DNA of 63,533 bases from a virus. Shown here in pieces: positions 55,389 through 63,533 of this stretch; position 1 is the first letter of the stretch, and each line of letters begins with the position of its first letter. The notes under the pieces were generated by a model that had not been told where the DNA came from, searched no databases, and saw nothing but the letters and a program-made list of their open reading frames with translations. The stretch lies in IMG/VR virus record IMGVR_UViG_3300020430_000014, positions 1 through 63,533 of that record. One strand, 5' to 3'. The position numbers and the translations under genes are program-made.

Positions 55389-58300
55389 ATGGGCACCTTC
55401 AGGAAGTCTCTTAAATTGGGGAAGAAATCCAGACAAATTGAAGAGAATTTAAAGAAGCTGGATAAGGAATTAGAAAAGACAGGTGCTCTCAACGAGACTG
55501 CCAAGACTCCTGCTGCGCCTGTAGAGGAGCAGAATCGGAAGTTTGATTGGCGCAGGGAATTTTTCCCTGAGAAAGATCAGTATGAAATGGTTAATCTTCT
55601 TTATGAAGAGCGCCAGCAGAAGCTGAAAGAAGCAATTGGTGAAGAGAAGATTAAAATTGCAGAAGAAGTTGAGAGTCTTAGAGAGGCAGTAGAGAAGAAG
55701 AGAGAACTTAAGCAACTTCAAAAGGTAGATCAGCACCTTGCAAACATTGATGTCGAGTTCTATAAACTGCGTGACGATCTTGTTGAGAATATCAACGAGA
55801 GCATGTTCCCCAACATCCCTGCTATTGAGGAGAAGTTGGATGAAATCCTCACGGTATATGGCAAGTTAAGTGATAGAATCTCTGAGGGATTCCTTAACGA
55901 ACCAAGTGGATCTGCTCAAGGTGGAGACCCACTTGCCAAAACTGATTTTGTAACTTTTGATCAGTTAAAGCAACACTATTCTCTGTACCTGGATAGGATC
56001 TCTACACAACTTGCTACTCTTGGTGGCGGTGGTGAAGTAGAACTGAAGTATCTTGATGACGTTGTTGGTATTGCAACTAATGCTGCTGCCTATGATGGTA
56101 AGTATCTGAAGTACAACCACGCATCTAAGAAATTTGAGTTCTCTGATGTTGGTCCTATTGGTATCACAACAGAACTTCAGACTCTGAACAATGTAATGGG
56201 TCTGGGTAATACTTCTAACCTCGGAATGAGTGTTGGTGTATCTACCTTCGCTGATAGTGTTACTGTTGGTGGTGCAACCACTGCTCTGGTAGTTGAAGGT
56301 GATGTAAGAGTAGTTGGTGTATTAACTGTTGGTTCTGGTTCTATCACTATCGATGGTGATAATGACACCATTGGGATGGGTACACATGCCCTGACTGTTG
56401 CTAAAGTTGCTCTTCTGGATGATCTGGATGGAGATACTGCAGATTTTGCTGGGGACGTAAAAGTTGTTGGTGTTCTCACAGCACTGTCCTTAGACTCTTC
56501 TAATGTATCTGTTGCAGGTTCTGTCACAGGCACAACCTTCTATGGCACAACATACTATGGTGATGGATCTAATTTAACTGGTATTAATGCTGTTGGTGTT
56601 GGTACAACTACAATTAGCACCGAGTCTATTACAGTAACTGGTGTTGTAACTGCTGGACAATTTAAGAGACCTGATGGTCTTGCTACACAGTTCCTTAAAG
56701 CAGATGGATCTGTTGATGCTAATACTTATCTGACTGCTGAAGCGCAGAATCTTGATGGTATCCTTGCACTTGGTAATACCACAACTCGTGGTATGAGTGT
56801 GGGTGTTCTGACCGCATCATCCTTCGTTGGTGATGGTTCTGGTCTGACTAATCTTGTATTTACTGGTGGTGATATTGTATTCACGGGTATTACTACCTTT
56901 AATACAAATGCTCTCTTTGGTGATAACAGAAAAGCGGTCTTTGGTGCAGGAAATGATCTGCAAATCTTCCATGATGGTGCAGACTCTTACATCTCTGAAC
57001 TTGGAACAGGTAAGTTAATCCTGAATACCAATGGTCCAAATATTGAACTTAAGTACAACAACGCAGAGTTTGCTGCTAAGTTCAATCAAGACGCTGGTGC
57101 TCTGTTCTATTACAACAATCTCAATAAGTTAGAGGTTCTTGGTACAGGTGCAACCACATACGGAACTCATTATGCGACTTCCTTTGTTGGTGGTGGTTCT
57201 GGTATCACAGGTATTACTACTGCACAGATTGTAGACTTTGGTAATGTTGTCTTTGGTATTGGCAGTAGCACAAACGTCAATACTACAGGATCGATTACTG
57301 CTGGTGAATTCTATGGTAATGGTGCAAACTTAGCAGGTATTGCAACTCCTGCATATGTTGATGCTGCTGTCGCTGGCATCGTCTCGTCGGCACCAGAAAC
57401 TTTAAATACACTCAATGAGTTAGCTCAGGCACTCGGGGATGACCCTAATTTTGCAACTACAACCACCAATCTGATTGGAACAAAGGCATCTCTTGCTGGT
57501 GCTGCTTTTACTGGATCTGTTACGGTATCTAATGGATATCTCAGCGTTGGTTCTACAATGCTGTCTCAGTCCAGATTGTATGCAAAAGAGAGAGTTTATA
57601 TTGGTGCGAATGAGAATATTCAACTGTATCAAGTAGAAACTGGTAATCCAGTATTCGCAACTTCTAGTTATCTTGATCTTGCTGCTGGTGGTAGTGCAGG
57701 ATCTAGTGGATTTATCAGGCATGGTAATAGAGATGGGTTTTATGGCGGCGAACTTACAATCTCCAACGCTGGTAATTTAAAGTCTGCTGTATTCAATAGT
57801 GGATGGGGAGGAGTAGATCTTTATCATTGCATTTCTGGTAACTCCCCAACCCTTAGATTCTCTACCACTGCAACTGGTGCTGGTGTTGTTGGTATTCTGA
57901 CAGCAGATCGTATGGTAGGTGCTGCTACAAGCAACCTAATTCCATTCCTTTATGCTGATCCAAGTGCTCTTCCCAATCCTGGGGACTACCATGGTGCATT
58001 TGCTCATGTTCATTCTACTGGTGGAGCATACTTTGCACATGCAGGAGCTTGGATAAGACTTGTTCAATATGATACTACTGAGGGTAATGTCTCTATTGGC
58101 ACTGCTAACTTTACTACTAGTGGTAACATCGGAGCAGGTATTGTAACTGGTACTAGTGCTGAGTTCCGTAATCTTAGAATTGGAACTTTTGGTACGAATA
58201 ATATTTACGGTGTCAGTGGTCCTCTGTACCTTGACTCTGAGCATGGTGAAGTTGATGTTGTAAATAACTTCCATGTCAATGGTGTCAGTACATTCTCTGG

Positions 58301-61025
58301 AAGAGTAATCGCTAATGACATTGTTGGATTGTCTAGTGCAAACTTTACTGGAATCGTAACTGCTCAAACCTTCTATGGTGATGGTTCTAATCTCACCAAC
58401 GTTGCTGCTGGAGCAACTGTTCTTAGTGCTCTTGCTGATGTCAATGCACCAACTCCTTCTCCTGGTCAGGTTCTGAAGTGGTCTGGTAGTGAGTGGCAAG
58501 CAGCAGCAGACCTTACTGGTGCTGGTGGTACTGGTATTGGACTATCTGATCTGTCTGTAACTACTGCATCTGTTGGTGTTGCATCGCTGTCTTACAACAA
58601 CCAGTCTGGTGTATTCACATACACACCACCTGACTTCTCTAGCTACCTCAGTAGCAATATTACAACAAACGTATCTATGAGTAATGGATACGTCTTTACC
58701 TATGATTCCTCTGCTACTGCAAGATTTGGAACTATTGGTAATAATGATTATGGTGATATCTTCTGGGGTACTGACAATAGTGCAACTGGATTCCACATTA
58801 AAAATAGTGACTTTGATGGTGCTCTCTATCTGACCAACACTGGAACAGACGGTGTATACATCAGATCAACTGCAACTGAAGTTGGTGCATCCTTTAAAGC
58901 AAATGCGGAAGTAAATCTATATCATAATAATGTACCTAAGTTCTCTACTTCTGGTTTAGGTGCTAGTGTTTATGGTTATCTTCAGGTTGATAGTGGTCTG
59001 AATGTTAGTGGTGTTGTAACTGCAACAGAATTTAAAGGTACATTTACTGGTACTGTCAACTATGCAACTCTCGCTGGTGTTGCAAGTACTGCATCTTATG
59101 CAAATGAATCCGTAACTGCTGGTTTTGCAAATGTTGCTGGCATTGCTTCTGGAATCTCTGGAACACCAAACATCACTGTTGGTGAACTTACCACTACTGG
59201 TGCATTTGTAGTTGGTGCAGGTCAGACTTCTACCTTCGGTGATCGAGTCACTGTAAGAGATGATCTTGGAATTGAAGGATCTACACCTACACTTAGAATT
59301 CAGGATTCTGATCAAGCTGAGAACTATGCATACCTGCAGTATGACAGTTCTGCTGGTCCTGCTCTGAAGTTTAGAACCAGATGCTTCGCAAATACTCCAC
59401 ACTTCATCTGGCAATCTGAAGCAGGTGGTGGAATTAATGCTAGTCAGTACCTCATGTATATGCAGGGCGGTGCGCCTGGTGCATACAATCATGGATATGT
59501 ATCCTTCGGTAGCACCACTGCTGATGAGAGACTGCATGTTGGTGGTTCTCTGAAGGTTACTGAGAACATCAATGCTGCTGGTATTATCACTGGTAATATC
59601 ATTAAGGCAACTCAAGGCATTGATGCTCCCATCTACATTACTGAATCCTTAGATGATGATAATGACTATAACTTAGTCATGCTCAATGCAACTGGTGCGG
59701 GCGGTAACGCTTATCGCGTCAGCATGGTTGACAATGGTGGAATTACCTTCAACCCATTCCAGAACAGACTGAAGACTAATAATATAGAGGCAGATCAGTT
59801 TGGATTCTTCGGTAATGGTTCAAACCTTACTGGAATTCCAACAGCAATTGTCGCTGGTAGTGGAATCTCTATCGGATCTTCTACTGGTACGGTTGTTATC
59901 AGTGCAACTGGTGGAGGAGGTGTCTCTAGTACTGCAACATATGCAGAAGTCGCAGGCATTGCAACACTTGCAACATTTGCAACTACCGCTGGTTATGCAA
60001 ACACAGCTGGTATTGCAACAATCGCAGCAGTTGCTCAGGGATTGACGGGAACTCCTAACATCATCGCTGGATTTACTACCACCAATGATCTTTATATTCA
60101 GGGTGGAAATCTTGGTATTGGATTAGATCCGAATCCATCATACTCCATTGATGCCCTCGACAACATTAGAATGTTTGGTGGTGAGTTTTGGATGCCAAGA
60201 GGATCCAATGGATCACTTCTCCTTAAAAATGGTGGCAATAATCTCCGAGAAATCAATAGTACTGGATCTGGATCACATATTATTATTCAGCATCCTTCTT
60301 ACAATGGTGGAGTTGGTATTGGTACAACCGTTCTGGATGGTTACAAATTTAGAGTTGATGGCAACACTCAATTTGCTGGTATCATAACTGCTACTTCGGT
60401 CATTGCTGATTCATTTGCTGGTGATGGTTCTCTCCTGACTGGCATTGTTGCTTCTGGAACTGGAATTACTATTCAAGAGGAAGGATCTACCGTTGGTACT
60501 GCAAGTACAATTAACTTTGTTGGTGCTGCTGTAACGGCGACCATAAATTCTGGAACAGCGACAGTCAATATTAGTCCTGCAGTATCCACTGGAAGTGGTG
60601 GTAAATTTGTTGATAATATTGCTGGAATTCATACCACAGATTCTGTTGGTGTTAAGACTGATCAACCTAAGTCTGCCTTCCAGGTTGAGTCATTTGGTAT
60701 AGAGGCAGGAATCGGAACATTTGTTGCGGTTGTTGGCACACCAGTTAACATTGATCAATTCAATGTAAGCACAACTCCATTCAAAACTGCGGAGTACACA
60801 CTTCATATTCATCATGCAAATGGTATGCAATCTCAGAAAGTCTTGGTTATGCAGGATGGATCTAATGCATACTCTAATGAGTTTGCAATCATGCATTCTT
60901 CTGCAGACCCTCTTGTATCCTTCGCATCTACTGTGAGTGGTGGAACATGTAAACTGCAGGCAACACCTCTCACAGGGGTAACTGGTATAACTACATATAG
61001 ATTCTCTAGAGGAACTCTGCTCTGA
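55389..61025 (+). CDS. giant fibre-like virion protein (1878 aa)
   Basis: Residues about 1-180 are coiled coil (KSRQIEENLKKLDKELEK, KIAEEVESLREAVEKKRELK), likely a trimeric stalk or base attachment. The rest is Gly/Thr/Ser-rich and repetitive: at least seven copies of a FxGDGSNLTGI-like element, spaced 60-300 residues apart, mixed with ITGVVTATEF-like strands and Ala-rich helical blocks (NYATLAGVASTASYAN). This architecture fits a long tail fibre or whisker that binds the host. A late promoter precedes it. The gene for a GT11-like transferase follows immediately. Confidence 0.82.
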   Translation: MGTFRKSLKLGKKSRQIEENLKKLDKELEKTGALNETAKTPAAPVEEQNRKFDWRREFFPEKDQYEMVNLLYEERQQKLKEAIGEEKIKIAEEVESLREAVEKKRELKQLQKVDQHLANIDVEFYKLRDDLVENINESMFPNIPAIEEKLDEILTVYGKLSDRISEGFLNEPSGSAQGGDPLAKTDFVTFDQLKQHYSLYLDRISTQLATLGGGGEVELKYLDDVVGIATNAAAYDGKYLKYNHASKKFEFSDVGPIGITTELQTLNNVMGLGNTSNLGMSVGVSTFADSVTVGGATTALVVEGDVRVVGVLTVGSGSITIDGDNDTIGMGTHALTVAKVALLDDLDGDTADFAGDVKVVGVLTALSLDSSNVSVAGSVTGTTFYGTTYYGDGSNLTGINAVGVGTTTISTESITVTGVVTAGQFKRPDGLATQFLKADGSVDANTYLTAEAQNLDGILALGNTTTRGMSVGVLTASSFVGDGSGLTNLVFTGGDIVFTGITTFNTNALFGDNRKAVFGAGNDLQIFHDGADSYISELGTGKLILNTNGPNIELKYNNAEFAAKFNQDAGALFYYNNLNKLEVLGTGATTYGTHYATSFVGGGSGITGITTAQIVDFGNVVFGIGSSTNVNTTGSITAGEFYGNGANLAGIATPAYVDAAVAGIVSSAPETLNTLNELAQALGDDPNFATTTTNLIGTKASLAGAAFTGSVTVSNGYLSVGSTMLSQSRLYAKERVYIGANENIQLYQVETGNPVFATSSYLDLAAGGSAGSSGFIRHGNRDGFYGGELTISNAGNLKSAVFNSGWGGVDLYHCISGNSPTLRFSTTATGAGVVGILTADRMVGAATSNLIPFLYADPSALPNPGDYHGAFAHVHSTGGAYFAHAGAWIRLVQYDTTEGNVSIGTANFTTSGNIGAGIVTGTSAEFRNLRIGTFGTNNIYGVSGPLYLDSEHGEVDVVNNFHVNGVSTFSGRVIANDIVGLSSANFTGIVTAQTFYGDGSNLTNVAAGATVLSALADVNAPTPSPGQVLKWSGSEWQAAADLTGAGGTGIGLSDLSVTTASVGVASLSYNNQSGVFTYTPPDFSSYLSSNITTNVSMSNGYVFTYDSSATARFGTIGNNDYGDIFWGTDNSATGFHIKNSDFDGALYLTNTGTDGVYIRSTATEVGASFKANAEVNLYHNNVPKFSTSGLGASVYGYLQVDSGLNVSGVVTATEFKGTFTGTVNYATLAGVASTASYANESVTAGFANVAGIASGISGTPNITVGELTTTGAFVVGAGQTSTFGDRVTVRDDLGIEGSTPTLRIQDSDQAENYAYLQYDSSAGPALKFRTRCFANTPHFIWQSEAGGGINASQYLMYMQGGAPGAYNHGYVSFGSTTADERLHVGGSLKVTENINAAGIITGNIIKATQGIDAPIYITESLDDDNDYNLVMLNATGAGGNAYRVSMVDNGGITFNPFQNRLKTNNIEADQFGFFGNGSNLTGIPTAIVAGSGISIGSSTGTVVISATGGGGVSSTATYAEVAGIATLATFATTAGYANTAGIATIAAVAQGLTGTPNIIAGFTTTNDLYIQGGNLGIGLDPNPSYSIDALDNIRMFGGEFWMPRGSNGSLLLKNGGNNLREINSTGSGSHIIIQHPSYNGGVGIGTTVLDGYKFRVDGNTQFAGIITATSVIADSFAGDGSLLTGIVASGTGITIQEEGSTVGTASTINFVGAAVTATINSGTATVNISPAVSTGSGGKFVDNIAGIHTTDSVGVKTDQPKSAFQVESFGIEAGIGTFVAVVGTPVNIDQFNVSTTPFKTAEYTLHIHHANGMQSQKVLVMQDGSNAYSNEFAIMHSSADPLVSFASTVSGGTCKLQATPLTGVTGITTYRFSRGTLL
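56550..60450 (+). repeat. dispersed YGDGSNLTGI-type repeats in the fibre gene
   Basis: Seven copies were read: YGDGSNLTGI, VGDGSGLTNL, VGGGSGITGI, YGNGANLAGI, YGDGSNLTNV, FGNGSNLTGI and AGDGSLLTGI. Each follows a T/V-rich strand and likely marks a turn between beta modules. Two longer Ala-rich blocks, near 59050-59170 and 59930-60060, are also related to each other (both end SGTPNI or TGTPNI). Confidence 0.8.
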
Positions 61026-61031
61026 TAGGAT

Positions 61032-62276
61032 ATGCTTAGACTAAACGAAGAACATCAACGCTTTGGTAACGGACTGGGTTATCAGATGACTGCATATGCA
61101 ATTATGCGGACAATATGTGATAAAAAAGGACTTGAGTATTCAGCAAATCTTCATCCTTTGAGGAATACTTTTAGTGGTATCAATATTGAATCGATTGATC
61201 CTCCTGGTATACAGGGGGAAAAATCTGTCGAATTTTCTCTTGATGATTCTTTTGATAGTATTTGTGATAAAGCTGATGATAATGTAACTCTTTATGGGTA
61301 TCCCACACCAGCGATACTGAATACCATGGATTCTTCTGACTTTGATAAAGTCAAGAAACATTTTGAATTTAGGAAAGAAGTATATGATAGATGTTTAGCA
61401 TGGAAGAATGAAAATTTTGGAGACTGTGAAGTAATCTCCATGCATGTTCGTAGATTTGCCGAACCAGATATGGAACAAGACCTGAGTGGTCAGTTCTTTA
61501 TTGGCAATGATTACTATGAGAAGGCATTAGAGTTATTGCCTAAAGATCTCCCAGTTCTTATTTTTACTAATGATAAGAGTTATGTTTTAGAGCAACCAAA
61601 TTGGGATGGTAATAGATTCATTGTAGTGCCAGACATGATGACTGGTAGAGGATCTAATAAAACTGATTGGCATCATTTGAATAGGGTGTTGGGTGATAGA
61701 AAAATTGGTTTAAGTTTAGACTTATCTCCAGAGATCAATTCTTTATATTTGAATTACATGGTTGATCGCCATGGAGATAATGAGTTTGTGTATTCTCATG
61801 CTATTCAAGAGTTGAAGTCTCATGGTTACCCAAAACCTCCACAGTGTGGGCAAAAATGTTTTGAGACTAGGAAGGATTGCTACAGAGATAAACCAGATAG
61901 AGAATTTACAAAAGAAACTAGATATAAAATTGAACATAATTTATATGACTACTCATTTGAAATGTGTCTAATGAGTATGTGTGATTATCATATTGCTGCA
62001 AATAGTCTTTATGGTTTATGGGGAATAGAACTCTCAAATACTAAGAAGGTCATTTACCCTAAGTATTGGATGCAGGGATTGCATGATGATCCTGAAGCCA
62101 TTGTCTGTGATGATCCAGAATCTTGCCGTCCAGGGTTCAAATGCAATCAAGATAATTCTATTGTGAGAGACCTGAGTGGATTTGATCAAACCGCAGAATT
62201 TCTGGGATCTTGGATGGGTGATAATTGGGTTGGATTGGAAAATCCAGATCAACGTGTAAATACTGAGAGGTCTTGA
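61032..62276 (+). CDS. GT11-like fucosyltransferase with insertion
   Basis: A 414-residue protein. GT11 blocks are present: FGNGLGYQMTAYAIMRTIC, VISMHVRRFAEPD, and SMCDYHIAANSLYGLWGIEL...KKVIYPKYW (compare IIANSSFSWWGAWL in the 41983 gene). About 130 residues are inserted between the first and last blocks, and a Cys-rich stretch (PPQCGQKCFETRKDC) is added. Encoded six bases after the fibre gene, so it may glycosylate fibre or receptor-binding proteins. Confidence 0.7.
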   Translation: MLRLNEEHQRFGNGLGYQMTAYAIMRTICDKKGLEYSANLHPLRNTFSGINIESIDPPGIQGEKSVEFSLDDSFDSICDKADDNVTLYGYPTPAILNTMDSSDFDKVKKHFEFRKEVYDRCLAWKNENFGDCEVISMHVRRFAEPDMEQDLSGQFFIGNDYYEKALELLPKDLPVLIFTNDKSYVLEQPNWDGNRFIVVPDMMTGRGSNKTDWHHLNRVLGDRKIGLSLDLSPEINSLYLNYMVDRHGDNEFVYSHAIQELKSHGYPKPPQCGQKCFETRKDCYRDKPDREFTKETRYKIEHNLYDYSFEMCLMSMCDYHIAANSLYGLWGIELSNTKKVIYPKYWMQGLHDDPEAIVCDDPESCRPGFKCNQDNSIVRDLSGFDQTAEFLGSWMGDNWVGLENPDQRVNTERS

Positions 62277-62279
62277 TAA

Positions 62280-63533
62280 ATGTCTGAGAAGAAGCGTTAC
62301 ATTGTTGGATGTACTGCCCCAGCAGACTGGGAGTACATTCACGAACTATTAACTCAGGATGGAACATTAGATGATAATATTCCAACTGAAGCGATCACTA
62401 GTGATGACTTAAAAGAGCATAGTCCAACTAGAGCATCTTATCTTTTAACAGATGAGGAAGCTGCACTTGTTGAGGCACATGAAAAAGTTCTTTATTGTCA
62501 CATAGCACAAGAAGACTTCTCACCACCTCAAGAAGAGTTACATGCAACTCCTCAAGAATTCCGTCAAGTAGGCATCTCATCACACTATCGTCGTTGGGAA
62601 AATTTTAATTTACTTACCACTACTGGTGGTAATACTCAAGATTATGATATGAGTCGTACTGGATTCCAGTTACTCAGACATACACAAGCACAAGATCTTT
62701 GGTATGATGGTACATCTAATGGTGGTAGACAGGTATTTGATAACAGAGTTGCTCGTTACGGTGGTGGCAAGAACGTTGATATAATTGTATGTGATGAAGG
62801 ATTTTGGTTGGGTCACATTGAATTTTATAACCCATCTGATGTAAGGGATATTAGTGATAGCACCACAGATGGTAATGGAGATCCATATGTCTTTGGTCCC
62901 TCTGATATGATTGAGGGTAATGTCCTCAACCGTAATGGAAGATGCTATGCTCTTGATCTGATTGTTGATGCTCCATACTATATTGATCCTGACTTCTTTA
63001 ATGCAAGTCCTGGAACTAGACTTGAAACAAGATGGGATGGAACAACTGTTCCTGTAAGTAGTGTTGCAGTAAACTGGTGGAGAAATAATACAACTACATA
63101 TCGCTCTGTTGGATTTACTACCTTTGGCACAGCGAATGTTAGCACCGCATATAATAGAACAGATTCCAACGGAACAAATACTTCAACCGCATACAATAGT
63201 ACTCATGGAACTCAGTGTGCTGCTGCAGCATTTGGTAGGACACAGGGTTGGGCATACAATGCAAATAAGTGGGTATTGAATCTGTATGGGTCTAGAAGTT
63301 CTGGTATTGAGGCAGGACATGATGCTCAGAAGTTGTTCCACATAATGAAACCTAACAATTCTGAACTCGGAACAAAAGATCCAACAATATCTTCTAATAG
63401 TTGGGGATATCGTGCTATTCCTGATGACACTGGATACTATTTCTATCGTGGCGCTGCTGGATCATCTTACTCATGCACCGCTTCAAGTGCTGGTCGTAGT
63501 CCATATAGTGGAACCAATAACAAACCAGGATTT
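62280..63533 (+). CDS. subtilisin-like (S8) virion protein, 5' part
   Basis: The frame is open to the window end (418 codons). An IVCDEGF segment gives a catalytic-type Asp about 172, a STHGTQCAAAAFGRTQGWAYNAN segment gives the His about 309, and SNSWGY (about 372-376) matches the subtilisin 'SWG' region. The catalytic Ser would lie beyond 63533, so activity cannot be judged. The acidic start and Thr/Ser-rich loops suit a structural virion protein with an embedded protease domain, next to the fibre gene. Confidence 0.7.
   Translation, partial: MSEKKRYIVGCTAPADWEYIHELLTQDGTLDDNIPTEAITSDDLKEHSPTRASYLLTDEEAALVEAHEKVLYCHIAQEDFSPPQEELHATPQEFRQVGISSHYRRWENFNLLTTTGGNTQDYDMSRTGFQLLRHTQAQDLWYDGTSNGGRQVFDNRVARYGGGKNVDIIVCDEGFWLGHIEFYNPSDVRDISDSTTDGNGDPYVFGPSDMIEGNVLNRNGRCYALDLIVDAPYYIDPDFFNASPGTRLETRWDGTTVPVSSVAVNWWRNNTTTYRSVGFTTFGTANVSTAYNRTDSNGTNTSTAYNSTHGTQCAAAAFGRTQGWAYNANKWVLNLYGSRSSGIEAGHDAQKLFHIMKPNNSELGTKDPTISSNSWGYRAIPDDTGYYFYRGAAGSSYSCTASSAGRSPYSGTNNKPGF

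Noticed and set aside
58956-59615. Long minus-strand frames inside the giant fibre gene
   Set aside because: They are antisense shadows with Ser/Thr/Ile/Cys-rich composition, produced by the repetitive + strand codons.

Overview
The window looks like part of the genome of a T4-like cyanophage (a marine myovirus of Synechococcus or Prochlorococcus). Eight T4 core genes are recognisable: clamp-loader gp62, regA, gp43, uvsX, gp41, gp61, nrdA and nrdB. They sit beside genes typical of marine cyanophages: hsp20, mazG, two high-light-inducible (hli) proteins, a porin-like protein and a phage tRNA set. The 5' end cuts a Dam methylase and the 3' end cuts a subtilisin-like virion protein. Genes are packed with ATGA/TAATG overlaps. 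Almost all are on the + strand; the exceptions are one gene at 39365-39991 and three at 53659-55297. No gene-free stretch exceeds 300 bases. The longest are 33821-34012 (promoter plus probable structured RNA) and 24186-24359 (small ORF plus inverted repeats).

Layout. 1-9364: replication and recombination core, interrupted by 2-oxoglutarate/Fe(II) (2OG) oxygenase genes. 9367-18784: first glycan/modification island, with a sulfotransferase, a half-length DegT aminotransferase, five tandem GT25-type glycosyltransferases, an amidinotransferase, a UDP-sugar dehydrogenase and paired 2OG oxygenases. 18833-24185: MazG, small proteins and basic, probably packaged virion proteins, including a protein with a T4-like capsid-targeting N-terminus and a gene with a textbook -1 ribosomal frameshift signal. 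24360-30621: primase, ribonucleotide reductase, an H1-like Lys/Ala-rich protein and a GIY-YIG endonuclease. 30896-32642: candidate lysis genes. 32658-37082: six tRNAs interleaved with 2OG oxygenases and many tiny proteins. 37396-48513: second modification island, with a radical SAM enzyme, 2OG oxygenases, GDP-fucose synthesis, GT11, GT6, GT4 and GT25 transferases, a HAD-nucleotidyltransferase fusion and a GDPD-like protein. 48596-51838: host-interaction and stress genes (porin-like, hli, peroxiredoxin, SNase). 51889-55297: secreted and membrane proteins. 55389-63533: a giant fibre-like virion protein, a GT11-like transferase and an S8-type peptidase.

How the genes may work together. Early genes have sigma70-like TTGACA-17-TATAAT promoters; virion genes have T4-type late promoters (NATAAATA). 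The outstanding feature is the combination of about ten 2OG oxygenases, a radical SAM enzyme and about a dozen sugar-transfer genes. GT25 enzymes elsewhere glycosylate hydroxylysine made by 2OG lysyl hydroxylases, so a phage hydroxylate-then-glycosylate pathway acting on virion or host surface molecules is a reasonable hypothesis, but the sequence alone does not prove it.

All coordinates, translations and motifs were read by eye. Family names are recognition from memory, not database results.
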